Shown here one piece after another: positions 29,656-40,098 of a stretch of 64,000 nucleotides of DNA. The translations under genes and the position numbers were made by a program. The DNA comes from Perognathus longimembris pacificus. Lineage: Eukaryota > Chordata > Mammalia > Rodentia > Heteromyidae. The DNA is taken from positions 16,330,673-16,394,672 of the forward strand of contig NC_063177.1 in assembly GCF_023159225.1 (NCBI RefSeq), in the 5' to 3' direction. Numbering within the stretch: the first letter of the stretch is position 1; each line of letters starts with the position of its first letter. The notes below the pieces were generated by a model. It was not told the DNA's origin. It worked only from the letters and a program-made list of their open reading frames with translations, and searched no databases.

Positions 29656-29875
29656 TATTGAGTGTGTTTGTGTGTGTGTGTCTGGGTGTCTGGGTGTGCA
29701 CCTCAGGGCTAGCACTCTACCGCTTAGCTGTAGCTCTACTTCTGGCTGTTTCTGTAGTTAGTTGGAGAAAAGAGTCTCATTGGATTTCTTGTTTGGGCTA
29801 TCTTCGAACCAAGATCCTCAGCTCTCGGCCTCCTGAGTAGCTAGGATTACAGGTGTGAGCCACTAGCACTCAGCT
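29656..29875 (-). mobile_element. 7SL-Geo SINE, internally shortened
   Basis: TG-rich tail, part of the reversed Geo arm ('CAGGGCTAGCACTCTACCGC'), then reversed 7SL head. The 3' half of Geo is replaced by TGTG/TGGG repeat. Confidence 0.85.
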
Positions 29876-32174
29876 AAAATGGGAGTTTTCAAGCCTAGGG
29901 ACTAAAAGACACACAAAGGTGCCTTTGGTCTCAGAAAGCCAGGGAGTGCTAGGTTTATATGTTTTATAGTAGTGTTCTGTTACAGCTGCAGCAGAGTAGC
30001 CCACCATCTACTTTGACCAGAAGTGGAACCTGTGTTCCTGGCCTCCTCATAACCACATCACATTAGATTCTCCTAAAAAAAGACTAGAATGTCCCTTGTA
30101 TTTTCACAGACTAGCCCAGCAGCGAGTCAGTCCACTAAGATGATTTCTCAACCTTACTACCCTATGATCTGCACCACACCCTTATTCTCACTCCTCTCCA
30201 TGTACAGAGATAACTTCTTTATTGTTAATAGCTTCCCCCATGTTACCCCCACACACACAGTTGGTCTGTCACTATGCTACTAAAATGCTTGTGCTAACAC
30301 TTGGGTGTTCTGGTGTCAGAACTTAGAAGTGTCCTAACTGTCCCGCCCAGCCTCCTCAACTCTACCCCCTCTCCTAGGTTTTTGTGCTGGAATGCTATTC
30401 CTCTTGGATTTCAGCATGTGCAGTCTGCTTAGGGTGGTGCCTTGAGCTGTTCACAGGAGTACTGGTAATGTCTGGCCCTCAGAACTGCCAAAGGCAAAAA
30501 GCTGGCCTCTTCTCAGTTTAAAGCACATATTTGGATTGCTGGGGCAGTGTTAGATGGAGGGTGGAGTGAGCAAATACCACTCTCTTCTTACTGTGTTTTC
30601 AGGAAATGATTATAAAGCAGCTATAAGTGCAAATGAAGTCAAAAGAATGGATTGGCATCTGCCCTCCCACACACACCCCAAAAAATTAAAACATACACAC
30701 TCTTCTGGACTCCACTTGAGAGCTACACCCTTATTGTTCTGCCGGGCTTAACTTTGGTGATATTTCAGAGCAAAGCATCTTTGTTAAACTATCTCTCTAC
30801 TCCCTTAGAGAAGTCAGCAGTAGTTTGCTGAATGAGAATTGAACTTTCCCTTTAGGAAAACTGGGTTCCACTTTATCTGCTCCCATTCCAAGGAGAGTAT
30901 GGACAGAGGCATAGAGATGGGTAGCCAGTGCCACTTTCAATCTTGGTAGATAGCCAGTTCCAGCATTGAAGTCCTCAGGGAGTAGGCTTCAGACTGGTAG
31001 TCAAATTGTCTGCAGGGTCAAGCTCACCTCCAATCCCTTCCAGCTGCCTTCTTCCCTTGCACAACTTTTTGCCTGGAACCTCCATGAGGCTAAGGCCATA
31101 TGGCTCTTATGAATGTTGTCTGAACTCTTCTAAAGTGGGAAATTTTGCTATGCCGTGCACAGTACCCCTGCTCCTCCCCTCTCAGCAGCTGTTTGCCACT
31201 GACCGAGGTGGCGACTGAGCCTTGTGTGTGGCCAGAGTCAGTGACGAGCCTCCCACCCAGGCCTGGGGAAGCCCTCAGCCAATGTGGTTCCTGTGGCAGC
31301 AGCCAAACAAGCCAGAGCTCCTCATACCTTCAGGGTTGTGGTATAACAGCCAGCTTTATGCGGTGGCATTGTTTAGTGTTGGTTGACTTGACTTCTCTGT
31401 CCCCACCCTCACTGTTTAAGGGAATCTGGCCCTAACCCAGTAGCGAAGAAGCTGGCATTTCTGAGTGGCTTCCTGCTGTCTCTCATGTAGTGGAAGCCAG
31501 GACCACCTTCCATCTCTGCTTCCTACCCATGTGCCAAAGACCCATGGCCCCTCCGCACTCAGCCTCCTGCTGTGAAGTTTCAAGTTGCCTAAGATCAGGA
31601 TCAGGCCATCTGCCAGGTTATCTGCCCAGATAAACATTTATTGTTTACTGGATGTGTTTCAGCTGCTATGGCTGGTCCCACTGGTGAAATTGTCTCGTTT
31701 CTTGAGGCTTTAGGCCAATATGTGGAGCTGAGATCCAGACAGAACTACTAGTGTCTGAGCTAAGTGACCAGCTACTTTGGTGTTAGCTTTGACATGTCCC
31801 CCCCCCCCCCACACACACACCTATTTCCAAAGCCAAATGTATATCTCTTTTTCCCAGTCCTGCCCTCTGGGTATTGAAACTGCCTCTGCATTTTCAATAT
31901 CTTTAGACTGGGAATTTATGTAAGATCCAGTGTTATAAGGCAAACATCCAATGACCTTTTTTAGGTGGCAAAGCCAGCATTCCAACACTGTTTTCATTTA
32001 GCATGTCTTCCCTAACAGCTCATGACAGTGCTGTTTAGTGAGAGTGACAAGGAAAGAGGCAGATTTTCTATTTTAATCCAACTGTGGCTAGGACATCCAA
32101 ATATTCATTGCCTTTTAAGTTTTTAGTGTATAATTGATTTCCCAACATTTTATTATATCGCAAAGTTGAGTTTT
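29876..32174. other. Longest repeat-poor stretch, no gene seen
   Basis: About 2.3 kb in which no SINE or LINE is recognised, GC-richer than its surroundings (notably 31000-31640). Open frames at 31006-31435 and 31416-31637 have no known domain and are not flanked by convincing paired splice sites. A C-run plus CA repeat lies at 31797-31821. It could hold regulatory sequence or be ordinary unique DNA. Confidence 0.5.
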
Positions 32175-32275
32175 TAATTGTATTTTTTTTGTCTTTTCTT
32201 TTTTGGTACTGGGGGTCAAACCCAGGATGTTGCACTTGCTAGGTAAGCACTTTGCCACTGAGCTACATCCCAGCC
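32175..32275 (-). mobile_element. ID-type SINE monomer
   Basis: Poly-T-rich tail, 'CTGGGGGTCAAACCCAGG' and 'AGCTACATCCCAGCCC'. Perfect TSD CAAAGTTGAGTTTT at 32161-32174 and 32276-32289. Confidence 0.9.
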
Positions 32276-32486
32276 CAAAGTTGAGTTTTATAATGAACTC
32301 TCTTATACCCAACACCTATGTTATGTCATTCTTGTTGTCATACTTGTCATAATTGCCTTAGCATGTTCCTTATGCCTGACCATCCTGTCTGTTTAGCTAT
32401 CTAGCTGTCATTTGTGAAGATTGGAGTGATGCATGCTAGGCAGTTACTCTACCACTTATGCCACATGGCACAGTTCCTTTTTATTT

Positions 32487-32702
32487 GTTTGTTTGTTTAT
32501 TTATTTATTTTTGCCAGTCCTGGGGCTTGGACTCAGGGCCTGAGCACTGTCCCTGGCTTCTTTTTGCTCAAGGCTAGCACTCTGCCACTTGAGCCACAAC
32601 ACTACTTCTGACCTTTTCTATATATGTGGTGCTGAGGAATCGAACCTAGGGCTTCATGTATGTGAGGCAAGCACTCTTGCCACTAGGCCATATTCCCAGC
32701 CC
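32487..32702 (-). mobile_element. IDL-Geo SINE
   Basis: (TTTG)n(TTTA)n tail. TSD TCCTTTTTATTT at 32475-32486 and 32703-32714. An ID-like scrap ('GCATGCTAGGCAGTTACTCTACC') lies just upstream. Confidence 0.93.
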
Positions 32703-32899
32703 TCCTTTTTATTTTTTGAAAGTATGTCAGTACATTTCTGTTAAATCTTTCATCATGTGTATGTCATTGGATTCAGTATTAATTATTTTTTCTTTTGAGG
32801 CAAAACTCATATCTAATGAAATGCATAAATATTAACTGTTTCTTGACTAAATTCTAACAAATGTATACACCTGTGTAACCAAGAAACCTATCAAAATAT

Positions 32900-33238
32900 A
32901 GAATCTCTTTTTCTTTTTGGTTTGAACTCAAAGCCTCTCACTTGATAAGCAGACACACTATCACTGGAGCTATGCCTCCAGCCCTTTTACTCCAGTTATT
33001 TTTGAAATGGAGTCCCATTTTTTGCCCAGGCAAGCCTAGACCATGACCCTCCTAATTACATTTCCCAACGTAACTGAGATGACAAGCAAGTGCTTCCATG
33101 CCTAGCTTTTTTGTTGAGGTACAGTCTTCTGCTTTCTCCCCACTACACACACACCCAGGCTAGCCTGGAACTGTAATCCACCTGATATCAGCCTTCCAAG
33201 TAGCTGAAATGACAGGTGTGTGACAACATACCTAGCTA
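32900..33238 (-). mobile_element. ID and two 7SL/B1-type monomers
   Basis: Reversed ID (32900-32982, 'TGCCTCCAGCCC') followed by two reversed B1 units (to 33105 and 33238, the latter with 'GTAGCTGAAATGACAGGTGTG'). Confidence 0.65.
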
Positions 33239-33439
33239 AAACAGTCTTATCATCATGCTCTTTTTTCCTAACTCTGACCCCAAAGGCAATCTCTCTTTAG
33301 ATTTTTCCATTGGAAATTAGCTTTGCCTGTTTTAGAACTTCATATGAATGAAATCATATATATTCTCTTGGGCAAGATTTCTTTCATTTAGCATGCGCTT
33401 GTTAAGATTCCTCCATTTTGTTATATGTAGATTGTTTCA

Positions 33440-33696
33440 CCCCTGGCAGGGGGAGATGTGCAGGTGTGTGCGCCCCTAGACTAAGCTTGAACTCCAGGAC
33501 AAGTTGGTCTCCCTTATCTCTTTTGCTCAAGGCTGGTGCTCTGTTACTTGAGCCACACTTCTGCCACCTGCTTTTTACTGGTTAAGTGGAGATAAGCATC
33601 TCAGGGACTTTTCTGCCCAAGCTGGCTCTGAACCACAGTGCTCAGATCCCAGCCTTCTGAGTAGCTACAATTACAGGATGGCCACTAGCACCCAGC
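33440..33696 (-). mobile_element. 7SL-Geo SINE
   Basis: Reversed Geo and 7SL arms, diverged ('GAACTCCAGGACAAGTTGG', 'GAGATAAGCATCTCAGGGAC'). Confidence 0.82.
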
Positions 33697-34024
33697 TAAA
33701 TTGTTCCTTTTTATTGCTAAATAGTATTCCATTTTATAAGTAGGTCACTGTTTATTCTCCAGTTGATAAACATCTAGAGTTTCTTCCACTTTGGGGCTAT
33801 TTTTTTTAAGTTGCTGTAATTATATGTGTATAGAATTTGGTGGCCCTGAGTTCAGACCTTATTACTGCTGAAAAAAAGTAAGATCCTTGAGGCCATACCT
33901 TCTATTTACTCATTGCACTGTCATAATTGATAGGTGGTATGAACTGTGCTACTGTTACACTGTATTGTACTATATACATTGGTAAGTCCACTTAGTGACA
34001 TAACTTTTTTGCTTAAAAGACATA

Positions 34025-34106
34025 CAGATTTTATGCCTGTTGATTTAACATTAGTAAATTTGTCACAAATTTTATGCCTGTTGATTTAACATTAGTAAAT
34101 TTGTCT
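34025..34106. repeat. 41-bp tandem duplication
   Basis: Two copies with a 41-bp period (34025-34065 and 34066-34106) share ATTTTATGCCTGTTGATTTA... and differ at about one base. The near identity implies a recent event. Confidence 0.93.
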
Positions 34107-34240
34107 TCTGGCTTTTTGGTGGCTATTGGAGATAAGAGTCTCGGGGACTTTTCTGCTTGGGCTGGCTTTGAATCATAGTCCTCAGATCTCAGCCTCTTGA
34201 GTAGCTAGGATTACAGGTATGATCCACTGGCACCTAGCCA
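34107..34240 (-). mobile_element. 7SL head of a 7SL-Geo SINE
   Basis: Reversed linker and head ('GGAGATAAGAGTCTCGGGGAC', 'GTAGCTAGGATTACAGGTATG'). The Geo arm is missing where it meets the tandem duplication. Confidence 0.82.
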
Positions 34241-34246
34241 AGAACT

Positions 34247-34470
34247 ACTTTTTTTTTTTTTAATTTGTTTTGTTTTTGTTGCCAGGACTGGGGCATGGAC
34301 TCAGGGCCTGAGCACTGGCCCTGCCCTCTTTTGCTCAAGGCTAGCACTCTGCCACTTGAGTCACAGCGCCACTTCCAGCTTTTTTCTATATATGTGGTGC
34401 TGAGGAATCGAATTGAACCCAGGGCTTGATGTATACGAGGTGAGCACTTTACCACTAGGCCATATTTAAC
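34247..34470 (-). mobile_element. IDL-Geo SINE, diverged
   Basis: Reversed copy with the tiny internal duplication 'GAATCGAATTGAACCC' at the B box. Its end is degraded ('CCATATTTAACACC'). Confidence 0.87.
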
Positions 34471-34829
34471 ACCTTTGCTCCAAACCCCTCCAGTGGATTC
34501 CTGTGTCACTCAGGAAACAAAAAAAATCAAGTCCCTCTCAAGGCTTCCTTCCTTTCTGATCTCATCTGTCACTCAGATAACCTACTCAGATATTCTACTT
34601 GGCTTTGCACTGCTCTTTGTCCTCACTGTTACTCCACTGTCTACTCTCTAACTTCCTTCACATACCTGTTCAGAGGTCAGCCTGATCAGAGTTCTTTCCC
34701 CAAGTACACCCTCTCCCTTGACTGCACGTGATCTGTATTCTTAGCATTTCTAGTATGTGATCGTGACTTTGGGTTTTTGTTTGTCAGTTCAGTTTGGGGA
34801 GGGCTGTTGGTTTGGTTTGGTATGGGTTT
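34471..34829. other. No recognisable feature
   Basis: C/T-rich unique-looking sequence, with no gene or repeat recognised. Confidence 0.4.
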
Positions 34830-35022
34830 TTTGCTGGTACTAGAACTTGAACTCAGGACCTCACATGACTGGCTTTAGTACTGAATCCACACCTCCAGCC
34901 TGTCATTTAATTGGAGGTAATCTTAGACTTTCCTGCTCAGGCTGGCTTTAAACCATGTTCTTCTAGGTCTTAGCCTCCTTGAGTAGTTAGGATTACAAGT
35001 GCAACCCATAAACACCCACCTT
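34830..35022 (-). mobile_element. ID-like plus 7SL-type SINE, old
   Basis: Reversed ID-like part ('GGTACTAGAACTTGAACTCAGGACC') continuous with a reversed 7SL linker and head ('TTAATTGGAGGTAATCTTAGAC', 'GATTACAAGTGCAACCC'). An old 7SL-tRNA dimer in which the tail looks more ID-like than Geo-like. Confidence 0.68.
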
Positions 35023-35098
35023 TTATTTTTCTTCTGTTTATTTAACACTGCAATATAACAATTTTGTATTTATTTACTGTACTAATCGCTAATGTTTA

Positions 35099-35316
35099 GA
35101 GCTATTCCTCAGATTCCTGAGATCTAAGGATAGCAGTTTGAAGCCAGCCTGGGCAGGAAGTAGACTCTTATCTCTACGAAATTGCCAAAAAAGCCGGAAG
35201 TGAAGCTGTGACTCAAGTGGTAGAGGACTAGCCTTGAGCAAAAGAAATTCAGGAACAGTGCCCAATCCCTCAGTTCAAGACCCAAGACCAGTCGTCCCCC
35301 CCCAAAAAAAAAAATC
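35099..35316 (+). mobile_element. 7SL-Geo SINE, 5'-truncated
   Basis: Starts inside the 7SL head. It has a full Geo tail ('AGCTGTGACTCAAGTGGTAGAG') and an unusual tail, GTC then C8 then A11. Confidence 0.83.
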
Positions 35317-35391
35317 AAAATCAACTAGACCAGTCAAAAAAAATAAAAATCAACTATTTCTCTAAATTTTTCACATTAAAAAAAAAAATCT

Positions 35392-35600
35392 CGCCTGGGA
35401 ATGTGGCTTAGTGGTAGAGTGCATGGTTAGCATGCATGAAGTCCTGGGTTCGATTCCTCAGTACTACATAAACAGACAAAGCTGGAAGTGCTACTGTGGT
35501 GCAAGTGGTAGATTGCTAGCCTTGAGTAAAAAGAAGCTCAGGGACAGTGCCCAGGCACTGAGTTCAAGCCCCAGAACTGGCCAAAAAAAAAAAAAAAAAA
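35392..35600 (+). mobile_element. IDL-Geo SINE, old subfamily
   Basis: 'GGGAATGTGGCTTAGTGGTAG', 'TTAGCATGCATGAAGTCC' and 'AAGCTGGAAGTGCTACTG'. A tail of about 19 A. Confidence 0.9.
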
Positions 35601-35644
35601 CCCAAAAACCTCACAAGTAACTGAAAGTTAAGAATAGAGTTGTT

Positions 35645-35790
35645 TGTCATTACACAGGTACAGGCCTGTAATCCTAACATTCATAGGTAGAAATAACAGG
35701 ATTGAAAAGTTCAGGCCATGCTGGATTACATATTGAGACCTTGTCGCAAAGAACAGAATCAACCAACCAAGAAATAAATAATAAGACTAA
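35645..35790 (+). mobile_element. 7SL/B1-type SINE, decayed
   Basis: 'AGGCCTGTAATCCTAAC' and 'TATTGAGACCTTGTCGC', with an A-rich tail. Confidence 0.65.
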
Positions 35791-35984
35791 AAGTAAGAAT
35801 TTACTCATGTCAGGCTAGAGGCATGACAAGTAGAGCAGACAAAAGTCACTGACTCTGTTACTGGCCAAGAAAAAAGGAATATAAAAAAGAGTATATCACC
35901 TGGTGTGGAAGGAATTGTTTTACGGTTAATAGTCATAGAGGTCATAAGCATTGTAGACTAGATTGACAATGTACATCAAGGGTT

Positions 35985-36176
35985 AAGATTTTTTTTTTGG
36001 GGGGGGGATGAAGAAAGCAAGGGGGGATGGGTTGAGAGGGTAGGGGGAGAGAAGGAGGGAGAACAATGAGGAAGGGGGTTACAAGTATGACAAGAAATGT
36101 ATATGTATTCACTACCTTAAGCATGTAACTATAACCCCTCTGTACATCATCTTGACAATTAAACAAAAGAATATAT
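35985..36176 (+). mobile_element. L1 3'-end fragment
   Basis: Purine-rich 3' UTR (G8 run, AGAAGGAGGGAG) and the conserved terminus 'ATGTAACTATAACCCCTCTG...CATCTTGACAATTAA'. No TSD read. Confidence 0.75.
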
Positions 36177-36244
36177 TAATGTAGCCTTTTTTATTCCTAA
36201 TTTTATTTGTATATTCTCCATTTACTCAAATTTATAGCAATGTG

Positions 36245-36452
36245 GGGCTGGGGATATGGCCTAGTGGCAAGAGTGCTTGCCTCGTATACATGAAGCCCTG
36301 GGTTCAATTCCCCAGCACCACATATATAGAAAACGGCCAGAAGTGGCGCTGTGGCTCAAGTGGCAGAGTGCTAGCCTTGAGCAAAAAGAAGCCAGGGACA
36401 GTGCTCAGGCCCTGAGACCAAGGCCCAGGACTGGCCAAAAAAAAAAAAAAAA
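36245..36452 (+). mobile_element. IDL-Geo SINE
   Basis: Near-consensus. TSD TTATAGCAATGTG at 36232-36244 and 36453-36465. Confidence 0.96.
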
Positions 36453-36496
36453 TTATAGCAATGTGCATTTCTTAATTTTTCAAAAATTCCATTTCT

Positions 36497-36700
36497 AGGG
36501 CTGGGAATATGGCCTAGTGGCAAGAGTGTTTGCTTTGTATACATGAAGCCCTGGGTTCGATTCCCCAGCACCACATATATAGAAAATGGCCAGAGGTGGT
36601 GCTGTGGCTCAAGTGGCAGAGTGCTAGCCTTGAGCAAAAAGGCAGCCAGGGACAGTGCTCAGGCCCTGAGTTCAAGGCCCAGTACTGGCCAAAAAAAAAA
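36497..36700 (+). mobile_element. IDL-Geo SINE
   Basis: TSD AAAAATTCCATTTCT at 36482-36496 and 36701-36715. 'GAGCAAAAAGGCAGCC' is a private change. Confidence 0.96.
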
Positions 36701-36825
36701 AAAAATTCCATTTCTGTTTATCCTATTTAGTAACTAAACTGTATTCTATGCTCCTACATTTCTTTTTCTTTTTTGTTCTTTGACCAGTGCCTGGCTATTT
36801 TTCTTTCTTTCATTCATTCATTCAG

Positions 36826-37092
36826 AGTACGTGTGTGTGTGTATGTGTGTGTGTCTGTGTGTCTGTGTGTCTGTGTGTCTGTGTCTGTGTGTCTGTGTGT
36901 CTGTGTGTGTCTGTGTCCTGGGGCTTAAACTCAGGGCCTGGTCACTGTACCTGAGTGGAGCCACAGCTGTACTCTCCTGGTGATTAAGTGGAGATAAGAG
37001 TATCAAGGACTTTCTTGCCCAGACTGATTTTGAACCTTGATCCTCAGGTTTTAGTCTCCTAGGTAGCTAGGATTACAGCTGTGAGCCTCAGC
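36826..37092 (-). mobile_element. 7SL-Geo SINE with long TG/TCTG tail
   Basis: About 95 bp of (TG)n with interspersed TCTG (36826-36920) at the tail position. A shortened reversed Geo arm and 7SL head follow. Confidence 0.87.
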
Positions 37093-37140
37093 CATTTATT
37101 TTCCTTATACCTGTTTTGTTTTACTTATATTGAACTTTTT

Positions 37141-37332
37141 TTTGGCCAGTCCTGTGACTTAGACTCAGGGCCTGAGCACTGTCCCGGGCTTCTTTTTGCT
37201 CAAGGCTAGCACTCTACCACTTGAGCAACAGCACCACTTCTGGCCTTTTCTATATATGTGGTGCTGAGGAATTGAACCCAGGGCTTCATGTATGTGAGGC
37301 AAGCACTCTTGCAACTAGGCCATATTCCCAGC
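37141..37332 (-). mobile_element. IDL-Geo SINE
   Basis: Perfect 17-bp TSD CTTATATTGAACTTTTT at 37124-37140 and 37333-37349. Confidence 0.95.
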
Positions 37333-37574
37333 CTTATATTGAACTTTTTACTTTAAATATGCCAGTACTTTGGCCACTTTGTGATCCATTTGGATATGTA
37401 CTATTGTAATGATCTTATACTATGTTTTCTTCTATTTGATTCTAAAATTAAAATGCAACCTAATAATCTTTCATAAGTTTTATGAATTTTGAAAAAAAAT
37501 CTCCTTTGTAGAATTCAAAAGGGTTCTGAATCATGCCATTTCTATTGTCTGTACTACTGTTTGACCTGGTAGAT

Positions 37575-37618
37575 TTTTTTTTTTTTTTTTTTTTTTGGTT
37601 CCCTGAAAGGAAATCGAA
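37575..37618 (-). pseudogene. tRNA-Glu-like 3'-terminal fragment with poly-A
   Basis: On the minus strand, 22 nt from TTCGATTTCC to CAGGGAACC are followed by about 22 A. By comparison with the tRNA-Glu 3' end (T-arm, acceptor strand, CCA), about 20 of 23 positions match, counting the first A as the CCA end. Flanked by CTGGTAGAT at 37566-37574 and 37619-37627 (9 bp). Interpretation: a 5'-truncated retroposed tRNA 3' fragment. It is not an active tRNA gene. Confidence 0.55.
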
Positions 37619-37830
37619 CTGGTAGATGTTTTCTAAAGTGAATCTACCACTGCAATTGGGCTTTTGCTAGGTTGTTTTTGTTTTGTTTGTATTTCAGAAG
37701 TTTTTGCTTCCTCATTTTGATTTCACTCCTGCTTTGTATTCCCACTTGGGTTTGTGTTTTAATTTGCTGGAGGTGTTTTTTCTCTTTGCCTAATAAGATT
37801 TTTGCCTATTCCTTACAAAAAAAACCACAG

Positions 37831-37852
37831 TCAGGCGCTGGTGGCTCATGCC
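37831..37852 (+). mobile_element. Orphan 22-nt SINE 5' end
   Basis: Bases match the first 22 nt or so of the 7SL-type head ('GGCGCTGGTGGCTCATGCC') and then stop abruptly before an A-rich run. Surroundings read ACAAAAAAAACCA before and ACA10TCCA after, which could be an imperfect TSD. Confidence 0.6.
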
Positions 37853-38138
37853 AACAAAAAAAAAATCCAAAAATCCTTAGCAAGCTCTATACTATGCATT
37901 CAGGTATGTCTCTTTAAGGCTCTTTCGGTGTTTTAAAGTCCCCTAACTCCTTTTTGTTTGTTGAAGCTTATTAAATTTTTCAAAACAATGTTTTTGCTCA
38001 ACTACTAATACTATATCACATGAGAATATATATTTAAGGGTTTTTTTCTTGGAAAGTATATTTTGAAAATATCTTTCTTTTGCCCTACTAGAGTAGTAAC
38101 TTACCAATATTGAGACAAAATAAAGTCTAAGGTGAAAG

Positions 38139-38228
38139 CTGGGCAGTTGGCACATGCCTCAGGAACCTTCGATTGTAAGTTTGAGACCAGGCTAGCCTAT
38201 GACACAAAGCCCTGTATCTAAAAAAAGT
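38139..38228 (+). mobile_element. 7SL/B1-type SINE, internally deleted
   Basis: 'GCTGGGCAGTTGGCACATGCC' jumps to 'TTTGAGACCAGGCTAGCC'. A short A-tail follows. Confidence 0.75.
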
Positions 38229-38611
38229 TAAAATCTGAGGCCAGTTGTATTTGGGGAATCTGTTTAAAATGCTTTTAGGGTTATGCTATTGTTGTTTTTA
38301 TTCTTCGGAATGTAAAAGTGGATCAAGATATGTCTGAATTAAGGATGGCAAATGTCTAATAGGTGTAGGTATACTTTCATTCTATGCCAGAGACAGTTAT
38401 TACTAAGTGTACATGGCATTCTTTCCTATTGAATACGAGTGAAGATTCATATTCCTTCAAACAATGAAACAGAGGGAAAAATTTTGTCATTTGTAGTATG
38501 TATCTTGGTAAGTTTCCTTTTATCCTCTCCTCCTTTCTTCCCTCTTTCTCCCCGTTTTTTTTTTTAAGTATTGCCCTTTGTTTATCAATCTTAATTATTA
38601 TATGATTAAGC
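38229..38611. other. No recognisable feature
   Basis: AT-rich sequence between a B1 and an old L1. Nothing recognised. Confidence 0.4.
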
Positions 38612-39118
38612 TTTTACTAAAATTCACACGGGAGCCACAAAGACCCCTAATAGCTGAGATGTAGTTCTGAGCAAAAGTACATTGCTGAAGGTATCATAAT
38701 ACCTGATTTTAGTACTACAAGATTAAGAGTATGAAAATACTAACAAGGCTAAGAGTAGGAGTTGGGGGGCGGGGAGGGGTAACAGCCAAACAACCAAAGT
38801 AACAAAAGAAGACAAAGGACCCAGAAATAAGAAAGACCATGTAGCTACAGCCATCTGGTTCTTGACAAAGGTGCCACAACCTATGTTGAAGAAAAGACAA
38901 CCTCTTCAACAAATGATGCTGGAAAAAAACACATAAAAGACTGAAACTAGATCCCTATCTCTCTCACCCTCTACAACATTCAATTCAAAATGAATGGAAG
39001 ACCTAAAGGAAGACCTGTAAATTTGAAACTAGTAGAAGAAAATATAGGAAAAATACCTCCAGGCAATGGCTCTGAACAGGGGACTAAGTAGCTCAGGAAA
39101 TAGGAGCCAAGAAAAAAA

Positions 39119-39349
39119 AAAGGGGTGTGTTGGCTCACACCTGTAATCCTAGCTACTCAGGAGGCTGAGATCTGAGAATCACAGTGCAAAGCCAGCCTGG
39201 GCAGGAAAGGCCATGAGACTCTTACCTACGATTAGCTACTAGAAAACTGGAAGTCACACTGTGATTCAAGTGGTAGAGTGCTAGACTTGAGCTGAGAGGA
39301 GCTCAGGAACAGTGCCCAGGCCCAGAGTTGAAGCCCCATGACTGACAAA
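39119..39349 (+). mobile_element. 7SL-Geo SINE
   Basis: 'GTTGGCTCACACCTGTAATCC' head, full Geo tail, (AAC)n-rich end. Confidence 0.9.
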
Positions 39350-39364
39350 AACCAACAACAACAA

Positions 39365-39560
39365 TGCTGGGAATATGGCCTAGTGGCAAGAGTGCTCATG
39401 AGGCTCTTGGTTCGATTCCCCAGCACCACACTATATGGAAAACGGCCAGAAGGGGTGCTGTGGCTCAGGTGGCAGAGTGCTAGCCTTGAGCGGGAAGAAG
39501 CCAGGGATGGTGCACAGGCCCTGAGTCCAAGGCCCAGGACTGGCCAAAAAAGAAAAAAAC
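39365..39560 (+). mobile_element. IDL-Geo SINE, GGGAAGAAGCC subfamily
   Basis: Deletion inside the ID arm ('GAGTGCTCATGAGGCTC'). TSD AACCAACAACAACAA at 39350-39364 and 39561-39575; it inserted into the A-rich tail of the preceding SINE. Confidence 0.94.
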
Positions 39561-39741
39561 AACCAACAACAACAAAAAGAAAAAAAAAAGACAAATGAGA
39601 TTGCATCAAATTAAAGAGCTTCTGCATACCAAACACAACATTTACCAGTTAAGAGACAGCCTACAGAAAGGGAGGTATTCTTTGCCAGCTCTTCAACTAC
39701 AGGGATTTAGTATTGAAATATATGAAGAACTCAAAAAGTTA

Positions 39742-39870
39742 CTCTAGGATCCAAGCCTCCCAAGGGAAGATAAAGCAGAGAATTCCAAGTTCCAAGCCAG
39801 CACAGGTGAAATAATGAGACCCTGTCTCAAGAAATTAACAACAACAAAACAACCACCAAAAGAATAAGTA
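39742..39870 (+). mobile_element. 7SL/B1-type SINE, 5'-truncated
   Basis: 'ATAATGAGACCCTGTCTCAAG' followed by an AAC-rich tail. Inserted into the old L1. Confidence 0.7.
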
Positions 39871-39873
39871 GGG

Positions 39874-40082
39874 GGCTGGGGATATAGCCTAGTGGCAAGA
39901 GTGCCTGCCTCGGATACACGAGGCCCTAGGTTCGATTCCCCAGCACCACATATACAGAAAACGGCCAGAAGTGGCGCTGTGGCTCAAGTGGCAGAGTGCT
40001 AGCCTTGAGCGGGAAGAAGCCAGGGGCAGTGCTCAGGCCCTGAGTCCAAGGCCCAGGACTGGCCAAAAAAAAAAAAAAAAAA
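39874..40082 (+). mobile_element. IDL-Geo SINE, 'CGGATACACG' subfamily
   Basis: Near-identical in diagnostic positions to the copy at 15339. TSD AAAAGAATAAGTAGGG at 39858-39873 and 40083-40098. Confidence 0.96.
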
Positions 40083-40098
40083 AAAAGAATAAGTAGGG

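Larger units (their letters stand above)
32715..33835 (-). mobile_element. Old L1 fragments between SINEs
   Basis: Reversed L1 patches at 32715-32899, 33245-33435 ('ACTTCATATGAATGAAATCATATA') and 33697-33835 ('GCTAAATAGTATTCCATTTTATAAG'). Order is consistent with one minus-strand L1. Confidence 0.68.

Noticed and set aside
31006..31637. Possible exon in GC-richer sequence
   Set aside because: Frames lack recognisable domains, a start context or paired splice signals, and both strands are open over similar lengths.
36781..36796. TGACCAGTGCCTGGCT as a separate element
   Set aside because: It looks like a scrap of a SINE or MIR end; too short to assign.
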